Notes under the pieces: generated by a model
Seen by the model: the letters and a program-made list of their open reading frames with translations, nothing else
Told to the model about the DNA's origin: nothing
The model's database searches: none
From: an uncultured Rhizobiaceae group bacterium
GTDB lineage: Bacteria > Pseudomonadota > Alphaproteobacteria > Rhizobiales > Rhizobiaceae
DNA: 5,222 bases
Reading direction: 5' to 3'
Assembly: GCA_938030645.1 (NCBI GenBank)
Contig: CALHHQ010000233.1
Coordinates: 1-5,222 of the forward strand
In this document: in pieces, positions 1 to 5,054 of the stretch
Position numbering within the stretch: the first letter of the stretch is position 1
Layout of the letters: every line of letters begins with the position of its first letter
Made by a program: the position numbers and the translations under genes

Positions 1-278
1 ACCTCCTCCAGCGTGGCAGAAAACCCGTGTATATAGAGAACGACGTTGGGAGTTGGTTCTTTGGTGCTGCTGTCGTGCCAAATGATCTGCTTTTCCGCAC
101 CTGGCGTGATGTCGCTGAACTGTGCTTCGGATTTTGCAAGATACTCGTCCAGGTCTTCACCAATTGAATTTGGATCGAATGTGATCGTGAGATCAGCTTG
201 CTCGCGGGGGCCAAATGCGAAAACAAGTCCCAAAACAATAGCAATTGTGCCAAGCACCCATAGAATTTTTGTAAACAC
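1..278 (-). CDS. Alpha/beta hydrolase, N-terminal part (cut by window edge)
   Basis: A reading frame open to the left edge begins with GTG at 276-278, preceded by the ribosome binding site AGGGAGA (285-291 on the complementary strand). The 92 complete codons seen start with a short basic stretch and a hydrophobic segment (residues about 5-23, ILWVLGTIAIVLGLVFAFG), which looks like a signal anchor or uncleaved signal peptide. Residues 79-86 read VVLYIHGF followed by SAT, the beta-strand plus HG(F) oxyanion-hole motif typical of alpha/beta hydrolases. The nucleophile elbow and the rest of the triad lie outside the window, so substrate and catalytic competence cannot be judged. Small membrane-anchored hydrolases with an HGFSA motif are common in Rhizobiales, usually without known function. 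The gene follows a PilZ gene on the same strand with a 99-base gap. The family call is fairly sure; the specific function is unknown. Confidence 0.75.
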   Translation of the reverse strand, partial: MFTKILWVLGTIAIVLGLVFAFGPREQADLTITFDPNSIGEDLDEYLAKSEAQFSDITPGAEKQIIWHDSSTKEPTPNVVLYIHGFSATLEE

Positions 279-361
279 GCGTAATCTCCCTTGTTCAGCG
301 CGTTTAGCGTTGAGTACAAGGTTGCGCAAGCGCAGGCAGTCTAAAGTTCGAAATTGCGTTG

Positions 362-377
362 TCTAAGGCGTCTTAGA
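362..377 (-). repeat. Perfect short inverted repeat directly after the PilZ stop codon
   Basis: TCTAAG and CTTAGA form a 6-bp perfect stem around the four-base loop GCGT, abutting the PilZ gene stop (378-380). On the transcribed strand no U-run follows, so it does not look like a complete intrinsic terminator. It could be a 3'-end stabilising hairpin or chance. The rest of the 99-base gap to the hydrolase shows only its ribosome binding site and a small TGCGC/GCGCA inverted repeat at 323-334. Confidence 0.35.
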
Positions 378-689
378 TCAGACTTTGAGAAAGCGAACAC
401 CCAGTTCGTTGCCACGGCGCCAAGCGACTCGTGCTTTCGTCTCCAGATCGGCCTGACGGCTCTTCAATATAAATTCGTCTGGAATGCCACCATGGGACAT
501 CACGCTAATGCGGGCGCCACGGGTGTGGATGTCTCTCAAAGTGCAGCTAATGGTTTGGCCGGTATCAATCACACAAATGCTCGCCGCTTTGGCCAATTCT
601 TGTCTGACTTCACGTCGGTTGTTTGTTGGCGCAGCAGGCTGCGCAGAACGCATGAGACGATTCATTGGACGGTTTGCCGGCTTAAACAT
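378..689 (-). CDS. Single-domain PilZ protein (putative cyclic-di-GMP receptor)
   Basis: This 103-residue protein has a basic, probably disordered N-terminus (residues 1-24) and then one PilZ domain to the end. The cyclic-di-GMP-binding RxxxR motif is seen at R25-R29 (RREVR). The second motif, normally D/N-x-S-x-x-G, is D53-I-H-T-R-G58, so the usual Ser is His55. The C-terminal strand ELGVRFLKV (95-103) is the usual PilZ ending. PilZ proteins bind cyclic-di-GMP and control motility, exopolysaccharide or envelope processes; no partner domain is present, so this would act as an adaptor or be degenerate. The ATG at 687-689 has GGGGA just upstream (694-698). It lies 176 bases after the OmpA-family gene on the same strand; co-transcription is possible but the gap allows its own promoter. 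The PilZ fold assignment is fairly sure, ligand binding less so because of the His. Confidence 0.8.
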   Translation of the reverse strand: MFKPANRPMNRLMRSAQPAAPTNNRREVRQELAKAASICVIDTGQTISCTLRDIHTRGARISVMSHGGIPDEFILKSRQADLETKARVAWRRGNELGVRFLKV

Positions 690-865
690 TTATTCCCCGC
701 TTGAAGAAGCATTTTCTGGAGGCGATGGTATCCCAACTGTATTAACGCACCGTTGACGTTATCTGCTTGAATTGAAGCAATATAAGGTGACCGCAGTTAA
801 CAGAGTAATCCCAACACAGTCGCATAAATATCACCATGTTGGGGTCTAAAGTAAAAGGGGGCGTC
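690..865. other. Intergenic gap between the OmpA-family and PilZ genes
   Basis: I see no gene here. Reading left (the direction of the flanking genes) there is a -10-like TATATT (complement of 779-784) but no good -35 at the right spacing. A near-palindrome TGCTTGAATTGAAGCA (764-779) lies just next to it. A 7-bp inverted repeat is listed separately at 810-843. The PilZ ribosome binding site lies at 694-698. Confidence 0.4.
810..843 (-). repeat. Inverted repeat downstream of the OmpA-family gene (weak terminator candidate)
   Basis: CCCAACA (810-816) and TGTTGGG (837-843) are perfectly complementary, giving a 7-bp stem with a 20-base loop, 22 bases beyond the OmpA-family stop codon. The large loop and the absence of a U-run after the stem on the minus strand argue against an efficient intrinsic terminator. 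It may still mark the 3' end of the transcript. Confidence 0.3.
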
Positions 866-1414
866 TTAGCGCAAATATCCTGTCGCGCGACGCAGCGTAA
901 CACGACGGTTACGCCATTCCGGTGCTTGAGTGCGGACGGCAAGCAAGTCTTCTCCATAACCTGCAGTGATAAGCATTCGGCGCGGAACACCGAACCAAGA
1001 CACTAAAGCACTTTTCAGTGACTTTGCGCGCGCCTCGGACAGAATTTGATTGTTGTAGCGCGTACCGACAGCATCAGTGTGACCTTCAATCAAGAACCGT
1101 TCATTGCGGCCGCGACGAAAACGCAGCAATGCATCGGCAATGTTCTGCACTTTCCAACGTTCAGCGCGAGATATTCTGGCGGAACCGAACTCAAAATTGA
1201 TCGATTGAATGTTTATTGAGGGTAAACGTTTGCGCAAATTCCGATTGCGCTTCAATTCACGCAATCCAACACGCGGGCCAGGGTTGGAACGGGCAGGCGC
1301 GCTTAATTCTTTGTAGATACGTTTGGCGCTCGGCGTGGATTGTGCATGAACAGTGGTGGAAGTCGCAAAGGTGGTGGCAGTGAGAGTTGCTGCAAGAGCG
1401 ATTCTGGCAATCAT
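866..1414 (-). CDS. OmpA/Pal-type peptidoglycan-binding envelope protein
   Basis: The 182-residue product has a signal peptide (residues 1-24, ending VHA before Gln25, an AxA-like cleavage site; no lipobox Cys is present, so it is not a Pal lipoprotein). A basic linker (about 25-68) leads into an OmpA C-terminal-like domain (about 70-178). The domain shows the start FEFGSARIS (74-82), the diaminopimelate-binding GHTD (111-114, Asp114), Asn121/122, LSEARA (125-130, with Arg129 fifteen residues after the Asp as in OmpA), and NRRV (169-172). Such domains grip the peptidoglycan stem peptide non-covalently. No beta-barrel precedes it, so it is likely a periplasmic protein tethering or sensing the wall. 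The ATG at 1412-1414 has GGGGA (complement of 1422-1426) seven bases upstream. It is divergent from rpsL. The domain call is secure; the physiological partner is unknown. Confidence 0.9.
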   Translation of the reverse strand: MIARIALAATLTATTFATSTTVHAQSTPSAKRIYKELSAPARSNPGPRVGLRELKRNRNLRKRLPSINIQSINFEFGSARISRAERWKVQNIADALLRFRRGRNERFLIEGHTDAVGTRYNNQILSEARAKSLKSALVSWFGVPRRMLITAGYGEDLLAVRTQAPEWRNRRVTLRRATGYLR

Positions 1415-1443
1415 TGAATTATCCCCGTTTTGGCAGACCGATT

Positions 1444-1458
1444 GGTTGGTCGGTTGGT
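1444..1458 (+). repeat. Tandem GGTTGGT repeat with two-tier G-quadruplex pattern
   Basis: GGTTGGT occurs twice separated by one C, giving four GG runs with loops TT, TC and TT. It lies in the predicted 5' untranslated region of the OmpA-family gene, on the strand that serves as its transcription template. A hairpin ACCGA/TCGGT (1437-1441 with 1450-1454) overlaps it. Function is unknown. Confidence 0.35.
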
Positions 1459-1469
1459 GTCATGACCTT

Positions 1470-1497
1470 AGAATACGGCAAATGAACGGCATCTGAA
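1470..1497 (-). promoter_or_regulatory. Candidate sigma-70 promoter for the OmpA-family gene
   Basis: On the minus strand TTCAGA (complement of 1492-1497) and TATTCT (complement of 1470-1475) are separated by 16 bases; each matches the sigma-70 consensus at four of six positions. Transcription would start near 1463 and give an untranslated leader of about 50 bases. This was found by eye and is only a moderate match. Confidence 0.35.
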
Positions 1498-1609
1498 TGG
1501 AACTCTACCGCGCAACAACAACATAAATCGTACAAGAGTGCCTTGTTATGAGGCAAGTATGCAGAATTGGAATAGCTTGATTGCAAACACGAAAATCAGG
1601 GAAATAGGG

Positions 1610-1638
1610 TTGACCGAACAAGGTGTTGGGACTAGAAC
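1610..1638 (+). promoter_or_regulatory. Candidate sigma-70 promoter of the str operon
   Basis: TTGACC (1610-1615) and TAGAAC (1633-1638) are spaced by exactly 17 bases; the -35 matches TTGACA at five of six positions and the -10 matches TATAAT at four of six. Transcription would start near 1645 and give a leader of about 330 bases before rpsL that includes the hairpin at 1780-1818 and the structure at 1891-1955. A weaker alternative is TTGAAT (1843-1848) with GATACG (1866-1871), which would give a leader beginning just before the 1891 structure. Confidence 0.5.
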
Positions 1639-1703
1639 CCGCCCATATCAAGCCCACGTGAGTTTGGAGATTCGACGCGACAAGCGTTGGAACATACCCT
1701 ACT

Positions 1704-1736
1704 CAAACGAAGTTTGTTTATACGAAACAAAGTTTT
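1704..1736. repeat. Two AAACNAAGTTT palindromes on the same helix face (operator candidate)
   Basis: AAACGAAGTTT (1705-1715, extended to CAAAC/GTTTG arms at 1704-1716) and AAACAAAGTTT (1725-1735) differ at one base and start exactly 20 bases apart, close to two helical turns. The right part also forms TTTGTTT/AAACAAA (1713-1719 with 1725-1731). The layout resembles a tandem dyad operator, about 60-90 bases past the predicted transcription start. No regulator is identified, and the AT-rich context raises the odds of chance. Confidence 0.35.
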
Positions 1737-1779
1737 AGAGCACGAGTTTAAGTTTTTACTTTTACTCCTCTGCATATGA

Positions 1780-1818
1780 AAAAGCGCCTCGGCAGCCATG
1801 TTGCCTGATGGTGCTTTT
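1780..1818 (+). terminator. Strong terminator-like hairpin in the str-operon leader
   Basis: AAAAGCGCC (1780-1788) pairs with GGTGCTTTT (1810-1818), one pair being G-U. The helix continues through 1789-1790 with 1807-1808 and then GGCA (1791-1794) with TGCC (1802-1805), with single-base bulges at T1806 and T1809 and a seven-base loop. That makes about 15 pairs. Reading right, only four Ts end the stem; reading left, the hairpin is followed by TTTTT, so it could terminate in either direction. Between the promoter candidate and rpsL it may act as an attenuator or processing site, or it may end an unrelated transcript. Confidence 0.5.
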
Positions 1819-1890
1819 ACGCATGTTGAGCGTTGGTTTTCTTTGAATTCCTTCGTTGTTCGAGAGATACGCACGATTTTCTGAGGTGAC

Positions 1891-1955
1891 AGCCCGGAGG
1901 ATCATTAAAGTGAAACGGTCCATCCTCCCACCAATGAAGGTGATATGAGCGGGCT
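1891..1955 (+). promoter_or_regulatory. Predicted structured leader of rpsL (three-way junction)
   Basis: Three helices nest neatly: AGCCC (1891-1895) with GGGCT (1951-1955) closes the element; GGAGGAT (1896-1902) with ATCCTCC (1922-1928) forms a 7-bp hairpin; CACC (1929-1932) with GGTG (1939-1942) forms a 4-bp hairpin with loop AATGAA. The element ends eight bases before the rpsL ribosome binding site AAGGA (1964-1968). CATCCT (1921-1926) can instead pair with AGGATG (1965-1970), hiding that site. This fits a translational control element, as found in several ribosomal protein operons, but I do not recognise it as a named family. Confidence 0.45.
1910..1948 (+). CDS. Possible 12-codon upstream ORF in the rpsL leader
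   Basis: A GTG at 1910-1912 lies nine bases after a perfect GGAGG (1896-1900) and opens a frame reading MKRSILPPMKVI before TGA at 1946-1948, sixteen bases ahead of the rpsL ribosome binding site at 1964-1968. The frame contains consecutive Pro codons (CCA CCA, 1928-1933), a potential ribosome-pausing context relieved by EF-P. Its GGAGG is paired in the predicted leader helix, so translation would depend on folding. It could be a regulatory leader peptide or merely a by-product of the structured RNA; nothing in the sequence decides. Confidence 0.25.
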   Translation: MKRSILPPMKVI

Positions 1956-1974
1956 CTAATAAGAAGGATGTGTC

Positions 1975-2346
1975 ATGCCGACCATCAACCAACTGGTTCG
2001 CAATCCCCGGAAAGCGCCAATCAAACGCAGTAAAGTTCCGGCAATGGAGCAAAACCCACAAAAGCGTGGTGTTTGCACACGTGTTTATACAACGACACCA
2101 AAGAAGCCGAACTCGGCTCTTCGTAAAGTTGCTAAAATCCGTTTGACCAATGGTTTTGAAGTTATCGGTTACATCCCAGGTGAGGGACACAACCTTCAAG
2201 AACACTCCGTGGTTATGATCCGCGGCGGCCGTGTAAAAGATTTGCCCGGTGTTCGTTATCACATCATTCGCGGCGTGCTTGACACGCAGGGCGTAAAAGA
2301 TCGCAAGCAGCGCCGTTCGAAATACGGCGCCAAGCGTCCTAAGTAA
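1975..2346 (+). CDS. rpsL: Small ribosomal subunit protein uS12
   Basis: This 123-residue protein has the normal S12 length and sequence. S12 sits at the interface face of the 30S decoding centre and monitors codon-anticodon pairing. The conserved loop TTPKKPNSALRK (40-51) and the RVKDLPGVRYH segment (86-96) are intact. Lys43, Lys44 and Lys88, counted with the initiator Met, are the residues (Lys42/43 and Lys87 in E. coli numbering) whose changes give streptomycin resistance; all are wild type, so sensitivity at this target is expected. Asp89 is the usual methylthiolation site. The N-terminal region (residues 9-26) is more diverged than the rest. The ATG at 1975 follows AAGGA (1964-1968) with six bases between. 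It is the first gene of the operon, with a long structured leader. Confidence 0.98.
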   Translation: MPTINQLVRNPRKAPIKRSKVPAMEQNPQKRGVCTRVYTTTPKKPNSALRKVAKIRLTNGFEVIGYIPGEGHNLQEHSVVMIRGGRVKDLPGVRYHIIRGVLDTQGVKDRKQRRSKYGAKRPK

Positions 2347-2358
2347 GGAAGAATATAG

Positions 2359-2829
2359 ATGTCACGTCGTCACCGCGCAGAAAAACGCGAAATCAACCCA
2401 GACCCGAAATTCGGTGATCTGGTTTTGTCCAAATTCATGAACGCCGTCATGCTTGACGGTAAAAAATCTAAAGCTGAAGCCATTGTATATGGTGCGTTGG
2501 ATCAGGTTGAAGAGAAGGCTAAGTCCGAGCCACTTCCAATGTTCCATCAAGCTTTGGAAAACGTAGCTCCTCAGGTTGAGGTTCGTTCCCGCCGCGTCGG
2601 TGGTGCAACTTATCAGGTTCCTGTTGATGTGCGTACAGAGCGTCGTCAGGCCCTTGCAATTCGTTGGTTGATTTCTGCTGCACGTAAGCGCAACGAAACA
2701 ACAATGATTGAGCGTCTTTCTGGTGAATTGATGGATGCTGCAAACAATCGTGGTTCTGCGGTTAAGAAGCGTGAAGACACGCACAAAATGGCTGAAGCAA
2801 ACAGAGCATTCTCTCACTACCGTTGGTAA
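2359..2829 (+). CDS. rpsG: Small ribosomal subunit protein uS7
   Basis: This 156-residue protein is full length for bacterial S7, beginning MSRRHRAEKREI and ending HYRW. S7 binds the 3' major domain of 16S rRNA, nucleates assembly of the 30S head and contacts tRNA at the E site. The motifs RSRRVGGATYQVP (76-88) and the RRQALAIRWL helix (94-103) are clear, as is the C-terminal basic helix with KKREDTHKMAEANRAFSHYRW. The ATG at 2359 is preceded by AAGGAAG (2345-2351), which overlaps the rpsL stop codon. Only 12 bases separate the genes, which suggests translational coupling and leaves no room for the S7-binding intercistronic site known from E. coli. Confidence 0.98.
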   Translation: MSRRHRAEKREINPDPKFGDLVLSKFMNAVMLDGKKSKAEAIVYGALDQVEEKAKSEPLPMFHQALENVAPQVEVRSRRVGGATYQVPVDVRTERRQALAIRWLISAARKRNETTMIERLSGELMDAANNRGSAVKKREDTHKMAEANRAFSHYRW

Positions 2830-2902
2830 TCACCTGCGGTGGCTGAACTAAATTCGTTGGTAACAGAGTAACAATCGTTCCTCCAATTCGAGATTTGAAA
2901 TT
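2830..2902 (+). other. rpsG-fusA spacer with small hairpin and 9-base repeat
   Basis: CACC (2831-2834) and GGTG (2838-2841) form a small hairpin right after the rpsG stop. CGTTGGTAA, the end of rpsG (2821-2829), recurs at 2855-2863 out of frame. Before fusA the only Shine-Dalgarno-like bases are GAGA (2890-2893). There is no terminator, so fusA is expected on the same transcript. Confidence 0.5.
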
Positions 2903-4993
2903 ATGGCACGCGAATACGACCTAAAGAATTACCGTAACTTCGGTATTATGGCTCACATCGATGCGGGTAAAACCACGATGACCGAGCGTATTCTTTATTA
3001 TACCGGCAAAATTCACAAAATGGCTGAAGTGCACGATGGTGCTGCAACCATGGATTGGATGGAGCAGGAGCAAGAGCGCGGAATTACAATTACATCCGCT
3101 GCGACAACGACTTTCTGGGAAGGTCGTGATGGCACAAAGCGCCGCTACAACATTATTGACACGCCCGGTCACGTGGACTTCACAATTGAAGTTGAGCGTT
3201 CATTGCGTGTGCTTGATGGTGCGGTTGCTCTTCTTGATGCCAATGCTGGTGTTGAGCCTCAAACTGAAACGGTTTGGCGTCAGGCGAACAACTACAACGT
3301 GCCGCGCATGATTTATGCCAACAAAATGGATAAAATCGGTGCTGATTTTTACCGTTGTGTTGAGACAGTTAAAGAGCGCCTAGGTGCTACGCCTGCCGTT
3401 CTTCAGTTGCCAATCGGTGCTGAGAGCGAGTTTGAGGGCATCGTCGATCTGATCGAAATGAAAGAGCATGTCTGGTTGGGCGAAGAGCTCGGCGCGAGCT
3501 GGGACGTTCGCGACATTCGTGACGAACTCAAAGATAAAGCTGAAGAATATCGTGAGCTTTTGATTGAAACTGCTGTCGAAGCAGAAGAAGAAGCAATGGA
3601 AGCATATTTGGAAGGCGAAATGCCTGACGTTGATAAGCTCCGTGCTTTGATCCGTAAGGGTTGCATCAATGTAGATTTCTTCCCAATGATGTGCGGAACA
3701 GCGTTCAAGAACAAAGGTGTACAGCCGCTTCTTGAAGCTGTTACTGACTTCTTGCCGTCGCCGCTTGATGTGCCTGCTATTAAAGGTATCGACGCAAAGA
3801 CGGACGAAGAAACTGTTCGTGAATCATCTGATGATGAGCCGTTCTCAATGCTTGCGTTCAAAATCATGAACGATCCATTCGTTGGTTCGTTGACGTTCTG
3901 CCGTATTTATTCCGGCATGCTCGAAACTGGTGGTTCTTTGATGAACACAGTTAAGGGTAAGAAAGAGCGTATCGGCCGTATGTTGCAGATGCACTCGAAC
4001 GATCGTGTTGACATCAAAGAGGCTTATGCTGGCGACATTGTTGCGATTGCTGGTCTGAAAGAAACCACAACTGGTGACACTCTTTGTGATCCGTTGAAGC
4101 CTGTTATTCTTGAACGTATGGAGTTCCCTGATCCAGTGATTTCCATTGCGATTGAGCCTAAAACAAAAGGCGACCAAGAAAAAATGGGCATCGCGCTCAA
4201 CCGTTTGGCTGCGGAAGATCCATCTTTCCGCGTTCGTTCCGACGAAGAGAGTGGTCAAACCATTATTTCTGGCATGGGCGAATTGCACCTCGATATTCTC
4301 GTTGACCGTATGAAGCGTGAATTTGGTGTTGAAGCGAATGTTGGTGCTCCGCAGGTGTCTTATCGTGAGACAATTACCCGCGAAGCTGAAATCGATTACA
4401 CGCACAAGAAACAGTCCGGTGGTTCTGGTCAGTTTGCACGTGTTAAAATCGTCTTCGAACCAAACCCAGACAGCGAAGATTTCGAATTCGAATCTAAAAT
4501 TGTTGGCGGTAACATTCCGAAGGAATACATCCCAGGTGTTGAGAAGGGCATTCAGTCCGTGATGGACAATGGTCCAGTTGCTGGCTTCCCGATGCTCGGT
4601 GTGAAAGCCACATTGTTTGATGGTGCTTACCACGACGTTGACTCCAGCGTTCTTGCATTCGAGATCGCTGCCCGTGCAGCGTTCCGCGAAGGTGCTCAAA
4701 AAGCTGGCGCTAAATTGCTTGAACCAATCATGAAGGTCGAGGTGGTGACACCTGAAGACTACATGGGCGACGTTATCGGTGACTTGTCATCACGTCGTGG
4801 TCAAGTTGCTGGTACGGAAAGCCGTGGCATTGACCAAGTTGTGACCGCAATGGTTCCGCTTGCAAATATGTTCAAATACGTGGATAGCCTGCGCTCAATG
4901 AGCCAAGGTCGTGCACAGTACACCATGACATTTGACCACTACGAGCAGGTGCCTCAGGCAGTTGCAGACGAAGTTGTCGAGAAATACGCATAA
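2903..4993 (+). CDS. fusA: Translation elongation factor G (EF-G)
   Basis: This 696-residue GTPase moves tRNAs and mRNA through the ribosome and, with ribosome recycling factor, splits post-termination ribosomes. The G domain shows AHIDAGKTT (17-25, P-loop), RGITI (59-63, switch I), DTPGH (86-90), NKMD (140-143) and CGTAF (264-268). Domain II starts near 312, domain III near 405-480, and domain IV near 485-605, with the conserved tip YHDVDSS (576-582) that reaches the decoding site; domain V follows to the end. Length and domain order match canonical bacterial EF-G, and strongly biased codon use (GGT, CGT, GCT) fits very high expression. Residue 26 is Met where many EF-Gs have Thr (KTTMTERIL). 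The ATG at 2903 opens the canonical MAREY start, but the ribosome binding site is weak (GAGA, 2890-2893). It sits between rpsG and tuf as in the standard str operon. Confidence 0.98.
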   Translation: MAREYDLKNYRNFGIMAHIDAGKTTMTERILYYTGKIHKMAEVHDGAATMDWMEQEQERGITITSAATTTFWEGRDGTKRRYNIIDTPGHVDFTIEVERSLRVLDGAVALLDANAGVEPQTETVWRQANNYNVPRMIYANKMDKIGADFYRCVETVKERLGATPAVLQLPIGAESEFEGIVDLIEMKEHVWLGEELGASWDVRDIRDELKDKAEEYRELLIETAVEAEEEAMEAYLEGEMPDVDKLRALIRKGCINVDFFPMMCGTAFKNKGVQPLLEAVTDFLPSPLDVPAIKGIDAKTDEETVRESSDDEPFSMLAFKIMNDPFVGSLTFCRIYSGMLETGGSLMNTVKGKKERIGRMLQMHSNDRVDIKEAYAGDIVAIAGLKETTTGDTLCDPLKPVILERMEFPDPVISIAIEPKTKGDQEKMGIALNRLAAEDPSFRVRSDEESGQTIISGMGELHLDILVDRMKREFGVEANVGAPQVSYRETITREAEIDYTHKKQSGGSGQFARVKIVFEPNPDSEDFEFESKIVGGNIPKEYIPGVEKGIQSVMDNGPVAGFPMLGVKATLFDGAYHDVDSSVLAFEIAARAAFREGAQKAGAKLLEPIMKVEVVTPEDYMGDVIGDLSSRRGQVAGTESRGIDQVVTAMVPLANMFKYVDSLRSMSQGRAQYTMTFDHYEQVPQAVADEVVEKYA

Positions 4994-4996
4994 CGA

Positions 4997-5038
4997 AATC
5001 CCAACCCAGCCATTCAGCGAAAGTTGATTGGTTGGATT
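4997..5038 (+). repeat. Inverted repeat after fusA
   Basis: CCAACC (5001-5006) pairs with GGTTGG (5030-5035) and, past a bulged C5000, AAT (4997-4999) pairs with ATT (5036-5038), giving nine pairs around a 23-base loop. No U-run follows, so it is not a standard terminator. It could be an RNA processing or stability element between fusA and tuf. Confidence 0.35.
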
Positions 5039-5054
5039 GAAACTGAATTCAGAG

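Larger units (their letters stand above)
1415..1974. other. 560-base divergent intergenic region carrying the str-operon leader
   Basis: No ordinary protein gene is supported here: the open frames lack ribosome binding sites and recognisable sequence. The left quarter probably serves the leftward OmpA-family gene. From about 1610 on, the signals point rightward to rpsL: a promoter candidate, a tandem palindromic motif, a strong hairpin, a pyrimidine-rich stretch (about 1753-1770), and the folded leader just before rpsL. Minor hairpins exist at 1532-1555. No tRNA or other known RNA gene was recognised. Confidence 0.7.

Noticed and set aside
798..808. TAACAGAGTAA occurs here and again at 2861-2871
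   Set aside because: Eleven-base matches are expected by chance in a window of this size and the two contexts share nothing else.
742..990. Minus-strand frame overlapping the end of the OmpA-family gene
   Set aside because: It overlaps the OmpA domain coding sequence in another frame and has no domain signature.
1622..1645. tRNA T-arm-like GGGTTCTAGTCCC on the minus strand
   Set aside because: Only three stem pairs form, the purine at position 57 is a T, and no matching acceptor or anticodon arms are found nearby.
1538..1738. 66-codon plus-strand open frame in the divergent intergenic region
   Set aside because: No ribosome binding site, no recognisable protein features, and it overlaps the promoter candidate and the tandem dyads.
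1798..1884. 28-codon frame starting in the loop of the leader hairpin
   Set aside because: No Shine-Dalgarno before the ATG and the start is buried in a predicted hairpin.
1896..1908. GGAGGATCATTA resembles the 3' end of eukaryotic small-subunit rRNA (GGAAGGATCATTA)
   Set aside because: The context is clearly a bacterial rpsL leader and there is no further rRNA similarity; coincidence.
3845..4699. Long minus-strand open frame (284 codons) opposite fusA
   Set aside because: It is an antisense shadow caused by the codon bias of fusA; no ribosome binding site or recognisable protein.
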